Assembly (NCBI RefSeq): GCF_000373625.1
Contig: NZ_KB891988.1
Span: forward strand, 1-64,000
Length of the DNA stretch: 64,000 nt
Direction of reading: 5' to 3'
DNA from: Streptomyces sp. LaPpAH-108
GTDB taxonomy: Bacteria > Actinomycetota > Actinomycetes > Streptomycetales > Streptomycetaceae
How positions within the stretch are numbered: position 1 is the first letter of the stretch; every line of letters starts with the position of its first letter. Positions 8,073 to 16,512 of the stretch are shown piece after piece. The position numbers and the translations under genes were made by a program. The notes under the pieces were generated by a model that was not told where the DNA came from, searched no databases, and was given only the letters and a program-made list of their open reading frames with translations.

Positions 8073-8774
8073 ATGTCCGTCTTCGCCCGGCTCGTCGAGC
8101 AGCTCGCGAGCCTGCTCCAGCCGCTGTGTCACGCCTCCGCGGCTGCCGCCGCGATCGTCCTGTTCACCGCGCTCGTCCGGCTCCTCGTGCATCCGCTGTC
8201 CCGGGCCGCCGCGCGCGGACGGCGGGCGCAGGCGGCGCTGCGGCCCCGGCTCGCCGAGCTGCGGACGCGGCACGGCAAGGACCCGGAGCGGCTGCGGGAG
8301 GCGGTGGCGAAGCTGCACGCGCAGGAGAAGGTGTCGCCGTTCGCGGGGCTGCTGCCGAGCCTGCTCCAGCTGCCCGCGTTCTTCCTGCTGTACCACCTGT
8401 TCTCCAGCACCACGATCGGCGGCGGGAGCAACGGCCTCCTCGCACACGACCTGTTCGGCGCCCCGCTCGGGGACCGCTGGGCCGACGCGCTCGGCACCGC
8501 CGGGGCGTTCGGGTCGGCCGGGCTCGTCTACCTCGTGCTGTTCGCCGTCGTCGCGGCCGTCGCCACCGTCAACTACCGGACCACCAAGAGGACGGCGGCC
8601 GAGAACCCCGTCATGACGCAAGAGAACGCCGTCCCGGGGCTCAACGCCGTCGGCAAGGTCATGCCGTTCATGTCCTTCCTCACCCTGGTGACGGTCGCGG
8701 TCGTCCCGCTCGCCGCCGCGCTGTACGTCGTCACCAGTACGGCGTGGAGCGCGGCGGAGCGGGCACTGCTGTAG
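8073..8774 (+). CDS. YidC/Oxa1-family membrane protein insertase
   Basis: This encodes 233 residues from an ATG preceded by GGAGGG. YidC/Oxa1 features are a first helix with the groove Arg (FTALVRLLVHPLSR) and a positively charged cytoplasmic hairpin (RPRLAELRTRHGKDPERLREAVAKL). The loop SPFAGLLPSLLQLPAFFLLY and two or three later helices (GSAGLVYLVLFAVVAAVA, MPFMSFLTLVTVAVVPLAAALYVV) follow. It would insert and fold membrane proteins with or beside Sec. It is short and lacks the long basic tail of the housekeeping YidC next to rpmH, so it is probably a secondary paralogue. Confidence 0.85.
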   Translation: MSVFARLVEQLASLLQPLCHASAAAAAIVLFTALVRLLVHPLSRAAARGRRAQAALRPRLAELRTRHGKDPERLREAVAKLHAQEKVSPFAGLLPSLLQLPAFFLLYHLFSSTTIGGGSNGLLAHDLFGAPLGDRWADALGTAGAFGSAGLVYLVLFAVVAAVATVNYRTTKRTAAENPVMTQENAVPGLNAVGKVMPFMSFLTLVTVAVVPLAAALYVVTSTAWSAAERALL

Positions 8775-8787
8775 CCCGGCGGAAGGC

Positions 8788-9672
8788 TCAGAACAGGATC
8801 GAGGCCAGCCTGCGCCACGCCTCGCGCGGCAGCTCGTCGCGGGCCGTGTCCTCCTCCACCACCTGGAGGGCGACATGGTCGGCGCCCGCCGTGAGGAAGG
8901 AGTCGACACGGTCGCGGATGCGGTCGGGGCTGCCCCAGGCGTACAGCGCGTCGATCAGCCGGTCGCTGCCGCCGTCGGCGAGATCGGCGTCGGTGAAGCC
9001 GAGGCGGCGCCAGGTGTTGGTGTAGTTCGGGAGCTGGAGGTACATCGCGACATGGCCGCGGGCCAGCGCGCGGGCGCGGGCCGGATCGGGCTCCAGGACC
9101 ACGCCCAGCTCCGGGGCGAGCAGCGGCTCGGGGCCCAGGATGTCGCGGGCCTCGGCGGTGTGCTCGGGGGTGACCAGGTACGGGATCGCCCCGAGGGCCC
9201 GCGTGCCGGACAGCTCCAGGGTCTTCGGGCCGAGCGCGGCCAGCACCCGGCGCCCCGCCGGGACACCGGCCTTGTCCAGCTCGTCCAGGTACGAGACCAG
9301 CGCCGAGAACGGGCGCTTGTACTGCTCCGCCAGCTTGGCGTGGCTCACGCCGAGGCCGAGCAGGAAGCGGCCGGGGTAGGTGGAGTCCACCTCGGAGAAC
9401 TGGGCCGCGCTCTCGGCCGCGTCGTACTGCCAGATGCTCTGGATGCTCGTGCCGACGACCAGACGCGACGTCGCCCCGAGCAGCGGGAGGGCGTGGCGCG
9501 GGGCGCTGCTGCCGCCCAACCAGGCCGCGCCGTAGCCGAGTTGTTCCAGTTCTGCCGCCGCCTCAGCGATCGCGTCGCGCCGGTCGGGGTCCTCGGAGCG
9601 CAGTCCCACGCTCCAGACGCCGTACCGGCCGATCGCGTCCTTGGTGATGCGTTCGCTCGTCGACTCGCTCAT
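8788..9672 (-). CDS. F420-dependent LLM-class oxidoreductase (TIGR03620-like)
   Basis: This encodes 294 residues from ATG 9672. It has a luciferase-like TIM barrel: N-terminal GRYGVWSVGLRSEDPDRRDA, the strand LGYGAAWLGGSS, the substrate-side segment GTSIQSIWQYDA, and FLLGLGVSHAKL. These match coenzyme F420-dependent oxidoreductases of actinobacteria. The substrate is unknown. It is the last of three leftward genes here, but a 140 bp gap separates it from the heme-domain gene, so it may have its own promoter. It is convergent with yidC, with only 13 bp between the stops. Confidence 0.85.
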   Translation of the reverse strand: MSESTSERITKDAIGRYGVWSVGLRSEDPDRRDAIAEAAAELEQLGYGAAWLGGSSAPRHALPLLGATSRLVVGTSIQSIWQYDAAESAAQFSEVDSTYPGRFLLGLGVSHAKLAEQYKRPFSALVSYLDELDKAGVPAGRRVLAALGPKTLELSGTRALGAIPYLVTPEHTAEARDILGPEPLLAPELGVVLEPDPARARALARGHVAMYLQLPNYTNTWRRLGFTDADLADGGSDRLIDALYAWGSPDRIRDRVDSFLTAGADHVALQVVEEDTARDELPREAWRRLASILF

Positions 9673-9812
9673 CGGGTCTGTCCCTCCGGCTGGGTTGGTG
9701 CCGTCGATCGTCGGTACTCGATCGTCGTGCACACCGGTCCCAACCGGAGGGAGCCGCGCGGTAATCCCGGGGCGGAGGGTGAGCGTGAGGCGCATGTGAC
9801 GAAGGGGGGCGG

Positions 9813-10292
9813 TCAGCCCGCCAGGAACCGCTCCAGCGCCTCCACCACCAGCCGGTGGTCCTCCAGCTGCGGCAGCCCGGACACCGTCACCGAGCCGACG
9901 ACGCCCACGCCGTCGATCGTGATCGGGAAGGAGCCGCCGTGCGCCGCGTACTGGTCGGGATCGAGCCGGGAGGAGTCCTCGAAGGTCGTGCCCTTGGCGC
10001 GGAACCGGGAGCCGACCAGGTACGACGCGGCGCCGTACCGCTCCACGACCCGGCGCTTGCGGACGATCCAGGCGTCGTTGTCCGGGGTCGAGCCGGGCAG
10101 CGCGGCGTGGAAGAGCTGCTGGCCCGCGCGGTGGATGTCGATCGCGATCGGCGCCTGGCGCTCGCGGCCCAGCTCGACCAGGAGCGAGCCGAGCGCCCAC
10201 GCGTCGTCGCAGGTGAACGCCCGGAACACCAGGCGCCGTTCCTGCGCCTCCAAGTCGGCGACGCTCGGGACGGCTTCGGGGGTGGAGGTCAT
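9813..10292 (-). CDS. UPF0303 / heme-degrading-domain (GlcG/HbpS-like) protein
   Basis: This encodes 159 residues. It resembles UPF0303 proteins: AIDIHRAGQQLFHAALPGSTPDNDAWIVRK, the RYGAASYLVG segment, and the glycine-rich end GGSFPITIDGVGVVGSVTVSGLPQLEDHRLVVEAL (quoted in parts). This fold occurs in HbpS and GlcG. Its ATG overlaps the stop of the upstream dehydrogenase gene (ATGA), so the two are translationally coupled. A role in handling a sugar-derived or haem-related small molecule with that dehydrogenase is an inference. Confidence 0.75.
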   Translation of the reverse strand: MTSTPEAVPSVADLEAQERRLVFRAFTCDDAWALGSLLVELGRERQAPIAIDIHRAGQQLFHAALPGSTPDNDAWIVRKRRVVERYGAASYLVGSRFRAKGTTFEDSSRLDPDQYAAHGGSFPITIDGVGVVGSVTVSGLPQLEDHRLVVEALERFLAG

Positions 10293-11365
10293 CAGAACGT
10301 CACCGTCACCTTGTCGAGAGCGGAGCGGCGGGCCGCCTCCAGGACGTCGAGGGCCTCGGCGGCCTCCAGGGCGGTCACCGGGTTGGGGCCGGTGCCGCGG
10401 ACGGCGGCGGCGACGGCCGCGTAGTACGCCGGGTAGTCGCCGGGCACGGTCTCGACGGCGGTGCCGCCGCCGGTCACCGGGGACTCGCCCGCGCCGAGAC
10501 GGCCGTACAGCTCCGCCTCCTCGGTGCCCCAGGCGGTCTCCGTGTCCGGGCGGGCGCCGTCGCGCAGCGCGGCCTCCTGCGGGTCCAGGCCGTACTTCAC
10601 GAAGCCCGCGCGCGAGCCGAGCACCCGGAAGCGGGGGCCGAGCTGGGCGGTGGTCGCGGAGACATAGAGGTGGGAGCGGACGCCGCTCGCGTGGGTCAGG
10701 GCGATGAAGGTGTCGTCGTCGGTCTCGGCGCCGTCGCGGCGGACGACCGCCTCGGCGTAGACCTCGGTGACCGGGCCGAACAGGACCAGCGCCTGGTCGA
10801 CGACGTGGCTGCCGAGGTCGTAGAGCAGACCGCCGATCTCGGCCGGGTCGCCGGACTCGCGCCAGCCGCCCTTGAGCTGCGGGCGCCAGCGCTCGAAGCG
10901 GGACTCGAAGCGCCAGACGTCGCCGAGGGCGCCGTCCTCGATCAGCTTCCTCAGGGTGAGGAAGTCGTTGTCCCAGCGGCGGTTCTGGAAGACGGAGAGC
11001 AGCACACCGCGCTCGTCCGCGAGGGCGGCCAGCTCGCGCGCCTCGGCGGCGGTGCCCGCGATCGGCTTGTCCACGACGACCGGCAGGCCCGCCTTCAGGG
11101 CGGTGGTGGCGAGCGGCACGTGCGTCTTGTTCGGGGACGCGATGACGATCAGGTCCAGCTCGTCGGCGCGCGCGAACAGCTCCTCGGGCGTGGCGGCCAC
11201 GCGTACGTCGGGGAACTCGGCGCGGGCCTGCTCCTGCCGCTCGGGGTTCGCGGTGACGACCGTGTCCAGGACGAGGTCGTCGGTGGCGGCGATCAGCGGG
11301 GCGTGGAAGACGGAGCCGGCGAGGCCGTAGCCGATCAGGCCGACGCGGAGAGGGGTAGCAGTCAT
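10292..11365 (-). CDS. Gfo/Idh/MocA-family NAD(P)-dependent oxidoreductase
   Basis: This encodes 357 residues. The Rossmann motif is LRVGLIGYGLAGSVFHAPLI, and the catalytic-lysine segment is VVVDKPIAGTAAEARELAA (EKP-type, here DKP). A C-terminal domain follows with GGLLYDLGSHVVDQAL carrying the conserved His. Such enzymes oxidise or epimerise sugars, inositols or related polyols. It is divergent from a ROK repressor, with a near-perfect 27-bp inverted repeat between them at 11372-11398. Sugar-induced control by the neighbour is therefore likely. Confidence 0.88.
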   Translation of the reverse strand: MTATPLRVGLIGYGLAGSVFHAPLIAATDDLVLDTVVTANPERQEQARAEFPDVRVAATPEELFARADELDLIVIASPNKTHVPLATTALKAGLPVVVDKPIAGTAAEARELAALADERGVLLSVFQNRRWDNDFLTLRKLIEDGALGDVWRFESRFERWRPQLKGGWRESGDPAEIGGLLYDLGSHVVDQALVLFGPVTEVYAEAVVRRDGAETDDDTFIALTHASGVRSHLYVSATTAQLGPRFRVLGSRAGFVKYGLDPQEAALRDGARPDTETAWGTEEAELYGRLGAGESPVTGGGTAVETVPGDYPAYYAAVAAAVRGTGPNPVTALEAAEALDVLEAARRSALDKVTVTF

Positions 11366-11371
11366 GTGGCC

Positions 11372-11398
11372 CACTTTCGCAACGCTGTTGCCAAAGTG
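11372..11398. promoter_or_regulatory. Candidate ROK operator between divergent genes
   Basis: The inverted repeat has arms CACTTTCGCAAC and GTTGCCAAAGTG around GCT, twelve bases each with one mismatch. It lies 6 bases before the dehydrogenase ATG and 15 before the ROK gene ATG, where it would cover both promoters. The family norm (ROK repressors binding sugar-gene operators) and position suggest autoregulation plus control of the dehydrogenase. Confidence 0.7.
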
Positions 11399-11413
11399 CA
11401 AGCGGCGGGGACA

Positions 11414-12553
11414 ATGGACCGTGTGAACAGGACGAAGAGCGGCCCCGGCCCGGTGGGAGCGAACCTCCTCGCGGTGCGGTCCCACAACACCGCGCTCGTG
11501 CTCGATCTGCTGCGCGGCGCGGGGGCGGAGGGGATCAGCCGCCTGGAGCTGGCCGAGCGCACGGGGCTCACCCCGCAGGCCGTCAGCAAGATCACCGCGC
11601 GGCTGCGGGAGGAGGGGTTCGCGGCGGAGGCCGGGCGCCGGGCCTCCACCGGGGGCAAGCCGCGTACGGTGCTGCGGCTCGTCCCCGAGGCCGGGCACGC
11701 GGTCGGCGTCCACCTGGACCGGGACGAGCTGCGTACGGTGCTGCTCGATCTGAACGGGGCCGTGGTGGGGGAGCGGTACGGCACGGTGGGGCTCGGCGGC
11801 GGGGCGGACGCGGTGCTGGACCTGGTCGCGGCCGAGGTGACGGCGCTGGTCCGCGCGGTGCTGGGTGCCGGTGTTCCCGCCGATGCCGCGACGCTGCTCG
11901 GGGTCGGGGTCGCGCTGCCCGGGCCGCTCGATCATGTACGGGGCGTACTGCACCGGGTCACCGGGTTTCCCGAGTGGGCCGGGTTTCCGCTGCGCGACGC
12001 GCTCGCCGGGCGGCTGGGGGTGCCGGTCGTGGTGGACAAGGACACGAATGCCGCTGCGCTCGGCCTCGCCGCTGCGGGTGAGGGTGGGTCCTTCGCCTAC
12101 CTTCACCTCGGTACGGGGCTCGGTGCGGGGCTCGTGATCGGGGGGCGGGTGCATCGGGGGGTGCGGACGGGGGCGGGGGAGTTCGGGCATCAGGTGCTGC
12201 AGCTGGACGGGCCGTTGTGTTCTTGCGGGGACCGGGGGTGCGTGGAGGCGTTGTGCCTCGCGGCTGTGGGGCGGGGGGAGACGGCTGAGGCGGCTCGGGT
12301 GCTGGGGGTCGGGGCGGGGAATCTGGTGTCGTTGCTGGATATCGACCTGGTGCTGCTGGGGGGTCGTACGGTCGCGGGTGATCCTGAGGAGTATGTGCGG
12401 GGGGTGACGGAGGTGCTGAGCGGGCGGGCTCGGCGGGCTGTGGGGACGGGGGAGGCGGTGCCGGTCCGGGTCGTCTCCGGCGGGGAGCGGGGGGTGGCTG
12501 TGGGGGCGGGGCAGTTGTTGCTGGGGCCGGTGTTCGGGCGGGGGGAGGAGTAG
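11414..12553 (+). CDS. ROK-family transcriptional repressor
   Basis: This encodes 379 residues. The N-terminal winged helix (SRLELAERTGLTPQAVSKITARL) is followed by the sugar-kinase-like ROK domain with DKDTNAAALG, LGTGLGAGLV and the zinc signature CSCGDRGCVEALC. ROK repressors sense a sugar or its phosphate and release DNA. The ATG at 11414 has almost no leader after the operator, so the mRNA may be leaderless or nearly so. The last 300 bases are strikingly G-rich on the coding strand compared with the first part of the gene. A terminator follows directly. Confidence 0.9.
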   Translation: MDRVNRTKSGPGPVGANLLAVRSHNTALVLDLLRGAGAEGISRLELAERTGLTPQAVSKITARLREEGFAAEAGRRASTGGKPRTVLRLVPEAGHAVGVHLDRDELRTVLLDLNGAVVGERYGTVGLGGGADAVLDLVAAEVTALVRAVLGAGVPADAATLLGVGVALPGPLDHVRGVLHRVTGFPEWAGFPLRDALAGRLGVPVVVDKDTNAAALGLAAAGEGGSFAYLHLGTGLGAGLVIGGRVHRGVRTGAGEFGHQVLQLDGPLCSCGDRGCVEALCLAAVGRGETAEAARVLGVGAGNLVSLLDIDLVLLGGRTVAGDPEEYVRGVTEVLSGRARRAVGTGEAVPVRVVSGGERGVAVGAGQLLLGPVFGRGEE

Positions 12554-12560
12554 GGGGGCG

Positions 12561-12590
12561 CCGCCTCGGCTTCGCCTTCGGCGGTTTTTT
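12561..12590 (+). terminator. Intrinsic terminator of the ROK gene
   Basis: A stem of CCGCC with GGCGG encloses an inner GGC/GCC pair and is followed by six T. It starts eight bases after the ROK stop codon. The next 194 bp up to the surface-protein gene hold no gene I can support. Confidence 0.75.
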
Positions 12591-12784
12591 CGTTCCCACC
12601 CGCACCGCCCGTGCAACTTTCGTCGTCGGGTGCGAGTGGCCCCTGTGGGGGGTTCTCGCCGTCGGCGGCCTCGGGTTCAGGAGTCGTGGCGCCCGGTTGG
12701 GGGAGTCGGGCTCCACTGATCGGGGGGAGTTGTCGTGTCGCACGGGGGGTGGGGGCGGCGGGTGCGCTGGGGTGGGAAATTCAT

Positions 12785-14038
12785 ATGGTCATGCGATCGT
12801 GTGTGTCCTTGTCTCCCCTGGCCTCCTTGCCTTCCGCCTTCTGCCTCGCCTCGGCCGTCGTTCTGCTCCCGCTGAATCCGGCCGCCGCGCACGCCGCCGC
12901 CACGGCCGGGTGCGCACCCTCCGGTGACGGGCGGTCCTTCCCGTTGGAGACCCGTATCCACGGCGGCCCCAACTCCTATGCGGCGGGCGGCGATTACGGC
13001 ATCTGGTACATCGACCTCACCAACACCACCAAGGACACCTGCACCGGGGTCCACCCGGTCGTCGTCCTCGTCGACGAGCGGCGGGCGCTGAAGGCCGCGC
13101 AGCCCAGGATGGATTTCTACGACGGCTCCCGGGCGCGGCCCGTCCGGTTCGTGGCCAGTGACGAGCAGGAACTGATCGGGGTGCTGGAGGGCGACGGGTT
13201 CGGCGGGTTCACGGTGGCCCCCGGCAAGACGGTGAGCGTCAAGGTGCGGCTCGCGCTGGCTCCCGACGCCGCCCGCGAGCAGGTCACCGCGAACGCCGCC
13301 GTCGTCCAGCGGAAGGGGGACGACGGGGACTGGGTGGGGGAGTCCAACGCCTATCGGTTCGGCATCACGGACGCGGAGAGCGACAGCGACGAGGAGGAGC
13401 TGCCGACCGCGCCGTCCGCGTCGACCGAGCCGAATACGCCGACCGCTTCGGCGGTGCCTACAGCGTCTGCGGCGACCACGGCGTCGGCCGCGCCGACCGG
13501 AGTGCCCGTAGGCAGTACCAGTCCCGGTGCGACCGAAGTCCCCGGTACCGGGAACCCCCGCACGCCCTCCGCCGCCTCACCGGGCGCGTCCACCCCCGCC
13601 CCGACCCTCACCGGCACCGAGTCCCCCGGCCCCACCCTCTACCCGACCACCAAGGCCCCCGAGCCTCCCGAGGCCGCCGAGTCCTCCGCCTCCGGCGCCG
13701 TAACGAACCCGGAGGACACCGAGAGCGCGGAGAGCGCCGAGGCCGCAGAGGACACCGAGGACACCGAGGACACCGAGGACACGGCAGCCTCAGAAGACAC
13801 AGACGACACAGGCGACACCCAGAACCCCGAGGACTCGGACACCCCGGACACCCCGGAAACCTCAACCGACCTCACCGACCCCGCAGACCCCGCAGACCGC
13901 CCCGCCGAGCTGGCCCAGACCGGCCCCGCCCCCACCCTCCCCCTTCTCGCCACCACCACCGTCCTCCTCACCCTCGGCGCCGCCGCCGTCCTGATCGCCC
14001 GCAGGCGCCCCCGCTCGCACCCCCGCCCCCGCCCCTGA
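12785..14038 (+). CDS. Secreted cell-wall surface protein with LAQTG sorting signal
   Basis: This encodes 417 residues (ATG 12785, or 12791 two codons later). A signal peptide ends near AAAHAAA. A compact folded domain of about 180 residues follows (SYAAGGDYGIWYIDLTNTT, GKTVSVKVRLAL). Then comes a long Ala/Ser/Thr/Pro linker and a very acidic stretch of repeated EDT/DDT units. The C-terminus is a textbook sorting signal: ELAQTG, a hydrophobic helix (LPLLATTTVLLTLGAAAVLIA) and an Arg tail. LAxTG is the class E sortase motif that anchors long chaplins in Streptomyces. The folded domain's function is unknown. The sortase further downstream is class F, so the anchoring enzyme is probably elsewhere. 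Confidence 0.8.
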   Translation: MVMRSCVSLSPLASLPSAFCLASAVVLLPLNPAAAHAAATAGCAPSGDGRSFPLETRIHGGPNSYAAGGDYGIWYIDLTNTTKDTCTGVHPVVVLVDERRALKAAQPRMDFYDGSRARPVRFVASDEQELIGVLEGDGFGGFTVAPGKTVSVKVRLALAPDAAREQVTANAAVVQRKGDDGDWVGESNAYRFGITDAESDSDEEELPTAPSASTEPNTPTASAVPTASAATTASAAPTGVPVGSTSPGATEVPGTGNPRTPSAASPGASTPAPTLTGTESPGPTLYPTTKAPEPPEAAESSASGAVTNPEDTESAESAEAAEDTEDTEDTEDTAASEDTDDTGDTQNPEDSDTPDTPETSTDLTDPADPADRPAELAQTGPAPTLPLLATTTVLLTLGAAAVLIARRRPRSHPRPRP

Positions 14039-14099
14039 CCCCGTCACCCTCACTACGCTGGGGGCTGCACCGCACTCAAGCCGGGAGACGGAGACGTAC

Positions 14100-14879
14100 A
14101 TGGCAGACCGCAAGCCCATCGACTCGTGGCTCACCGACATGGACGGGGTGCTGATTCACGAGGGTGTTCCGATCCCCGGTGCCGATGCCTTTCTGAAGAA
14201 GTTGCGGGAGGCCGAGCGGCCCTTCCTGGTGCTGACCAACAACTCCATCTACACGGCCCGTGATCTGCACGCGCGGCTGCGCAGGCTGGGGCTCGAGGTG
14301 CCGGTGGAGAACATCTGGACCTCGGCGATGGCCACGGCCCAGTTCGTGAACGAGCAGCGGCCCGGCGGCAGCGCGTACGTCATCGGGGAGGCCGGGCTGA
14401 CCACCGCGCTGCACGACGTCGGCTACATCCTCACCGACCACGAGCCGGACTTCGTGATCCTCGGGGAGACCCGTACGTACTCCTTCGAGGCCATGACCAA
14501 GGCCGTCCGGCTGATCAACGACGGCGCCCGGTTCATCGCCACCAACCCGGACAACGTCGGCCCCTCCACCGAGGGCGCGCTGCCCGCCACCGGCTCGGTC
14601 GCCGCACTGATCACCGCCGCCACCAAGAAGAAGCCGTACTTCGTCGGCAAGCCCAACCCGCTGATGATGCGCGCCGGGCTCAACGCGATCGGCGCCCACT
14701 CGGAGACCTCCGCGATGATCGGCGACCGCATGGACACCGACGTCCTCGCGGGCCTGGAGGCCGGCATGCGCACCTTCCTCGTCCTCACCGGCGTCACCCG
14801 GCCCGACGAGGTCGACCGCTACCCCTTCCGCCCCTCCAAGGTCGTCGACTCGATCGCGGACCTGATCGACCTGGTCTGA
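14100..14879 (+). CDS. HAD-IIA family sugar/nucleotide phosphatase (NagD-like)
   Basis: This encodes 259 residues, with ATG after GGAGACGGAGACGTAC. The HAD motifs are WLTDMDGVLIHEG (nucleophile and acid Asp), VLTNNS, a Lys in YFVGKPNPLMM and MIGDRMDTDVLAG. The cap domain between motifs I and III is of the IIA type, as in NagD and p-nitrophenyl phosphatases. It probably dephosphorylates sugar phosphates or nucleoside monophosphates in the cytosol. It is flanked by cell-surface genes but has its own upstream region and a strong hairpin after it, so it looks monocistronic. Confidence 0.88.
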   Translation: MADRKPIDSWLTDMDGVLIHEGVPIPGADAFLKKLREAERPFLVLTNNSIYTARDLHARLRRLGLEVPVENIWTSAMATAQFVNEQRPGGSAYVIGEAGLTTALHDVGYILTDHEPDFVILGETRTYSFEAMTKAVRLINDGARFIATNPDNVGPSTEGALPATGSVAALITAATKKKPYFVGKPNPLMMRAGLNAIGAHSETSAMIGDRMDTDVLAGLEAGMRTFLVLTGVTRPDEVDRYPFRPSKVVDSIADLIDLV

Positions 14880-14894
14880 GACCTGGATCCGGTT

Positions 14895-14924
14895 CGAGGC
14901 CCGGCTCACGAACCCCGGGCCTCG
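14895..14924 (+). terminator. Hairpin after the HAD phosphatase gene
   Basis: A perfect ten-base stem, CGAGGCCCGG with CCGGGCCTCG, and a ten-base loop begin 15 bases after the stop. There is no T tract, as is common for streptomycete terminators. Confidence 0.65.
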
Positions 14925-15066
14925 GACCCTGGTCCTCGAACCACACCCCCAAACCCCGATTCATCCCGCCCCTGCCCCACCCCCACCCGTTCGGAGCAAC
15001 CGCCCCCCTCCCGGGGATGCGGGCCCGCTCCGCTCGGGGGAGCCTCCAGATATCTGGAGGTTCACG

Positions 15067-15711
15067 ATGTGCTCAGCTCGCCTCACTCTCTGTGTGCCGC
15101 TCCTGGCGGCGGCTGCTCTCGCTCCCGCCGCGCTCGCTCCCGCCCATGCGGCGGACGGCGGGGTGACCGTGTCCCCGGCATCGCCCGCCCCCGGCTCCGA
15201 CGTGTCCCTGCGGGTGCGCGGCTGTTCCGGGTCGCAGGGCAGCGCGGTGTCGTCGGCGTTCGTCTCGGCCGCGCGGCTGACCGGTGTCGCGGGCGCGCTC
15301 GCCGGGGACACCCGGGTCCGTACGGCGCTGAAGGCGGGCGCGTACGACATCCGGGTCACCTGTGCCGACTACGCGTTCACCAGCCGGATCACGGTGGCCG
15401 ACCGGGCCGCCGGTGACGCGGACTCCGGCCAGGCGACCGGTCCCGACGACCCGGCGGCGGACTCCGCCGAGGAGCCCCTGACCGCCCCCTCGCCCATCGC
15501 CCCGGTCCACGCGGGCGGCGGCGGCATGGCGCAGGGCGTCACGGCCAAGGACGTCACGGCCGACGGCGACAGCGACACCCTCTTCGCCACCGTCGCCCCC
15601 ACCGGCTCGGGCCCCGGCGCCGCGCAGGCGCTGAGCGGCCTGGCCCTCGCGGGCTGCGCGGCGGCCGGGGTCGTCCTGCTCCGGTCCCGCCGGAGACGCG
15701 GCACCGACTGA
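15067..15711 (+). CDS. Secreted, membrane-anchored protein paired with class F sortase
   Basis: This encodes 214 residues after the ribosome site TGGAGG. A signal peptide ends at AHAAD. A beta-rich domain with two Cys residues (SLRVRGCSG and IRVTCADYAF) probably forms an Ig-like fold with a disulphide. An acidic Ala/Pro linker follows, then a C-terminal hydrophobic helix (GLALAGCAAAGVVLL) and a tail of Arg. The segment before the helix reads VAPTGSG instead of LPxTG. It lies 16 bp upstream of the sortase gene, in the same operon, and is either a degenerate sortase substrate or a partner of the enzyme. Confidence 0.7.
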   Translation: MCSARLTLCVPLLAAAALAPAALAPAHAADGGVTVSPASPAPGSDVSLRVRGCSGSQGSAVSSAFVSAARLTGVAGALAGDTRVRTALKAGAYDIRVTCADYAFTSRITVADRAAGDADSGQATGPDDPAADSAEEPLTAPSPIAPVHAGGGGMAQGVTAKDVTADGDSDTLFATVAPTGSGPGAAQALSGLALAGCAAAGVVLLRSRRRRGTD

Positions 15712-15727
15712 GGGCGCGGAATCCGTC

Positions 15728-16405
15728 ATGCCCGATGAATCCACCGCGCCCGGCGAGGGCGCGCACACCTCCGGCACCGGCCGGCTGGTCATGCTCACGG
15801 CCTGGGCGGTCCTGCTCCTCGGACTGTGGCTGTGGGGCCGCGAGGCGACCGGACTGCCGGACACCGCGACCGGCGACCTGGCCGGGCTCGGCAGGGCGTA
15901 CGACGGCGCCCCCCTGCCCGCCCCGGCGAAGCCGCTCGGCCCCTCGGCACCGCGACGGCTCGACATCCCCCAACTCGCCGTCCAGGCACCGGTGATGTCA
16001 CGCGGCCTGGACAACAAGGGCGCGATCGTCCCGCCGCCCTTCAACCAGCCCGGAGTGGTCGGCTGGTACGGCGCAGGCACCGCGCCGGGCGCCCCCGGCA
16101 CCGCGCTGCTCGTCGGCCACGTCGACACCACGACCAAGGCCGCCGTCTTCTACAAGCTCAGCACCCTCAGACCCGGTGAGAAGGTCCGCGTCGTCCGCGC
16201 GGACGACAAGGTCGCCGAGTTCACCATCGACGACGTCCAGGTGATCCCGCTGACCGACTTCGACGCCGACCGCGCCTACGGCACCCGCAAACCCGGCCGC
16301 GCCGAACTGCGCCTGATCACCTGCGGCGGCACCTTCGACCGCACCACCCAGAGCTACACGGCCAACGTGGTCGTCTCGGCGTACCTCACCGCCACCGGCC
16401 CCTGA
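15728..16405 (+). CDS. Class F sortase
   Basis: This encodes 225 residues. An N-terminal membrane helix (LVMLTAWAVLLLGLWLWG) is followed by the sortase barrel. The catalytic residues are visible: His in LLVGHVDTT, Cys in LRLITCGG and Arg in DRTTQSYTANVVV. The actinobacterial class F signature PRRLDIPQLAVQAPV opens the domain. It would cleave a sorting motif on secreted proteins and attach them to peptidoglycan outside the membrane. It is coupled to the secreted protein gene 16 bp upstream, whose sorting motif is degenerate. Confidence 0.88.
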   Translation: MPDESTAPGEGAHTSGTGRLVMLTAWAVLLLGLWLWGREATGLPDTATGDLAGLGRAYDGAPLPAPAKPLGPSAPRRLDIPQLAVQAPVMSRGLDNKGAIVPPPFNQPGVVGWYGAGTAPGAPGTALLVGHVDTTTKAAVFYKLSTLRPGEKVRVVRADDKVAEFTIDDVQVIPLTDFDADRAYGTRKPGRAELRLITCGGTFDRTTQSYTANVVVSAYLTATGP

Positions 16406-16512
16406 CCCCGGCCGCCCAAAAGCCTCAACTCCCTTTCCTGGACGACCTCGTGGCGTCCGCACCGGTATGCCACGATTGGTACCCGACCGGATGCGCTCCA
16501 GGGGGGAATCGC

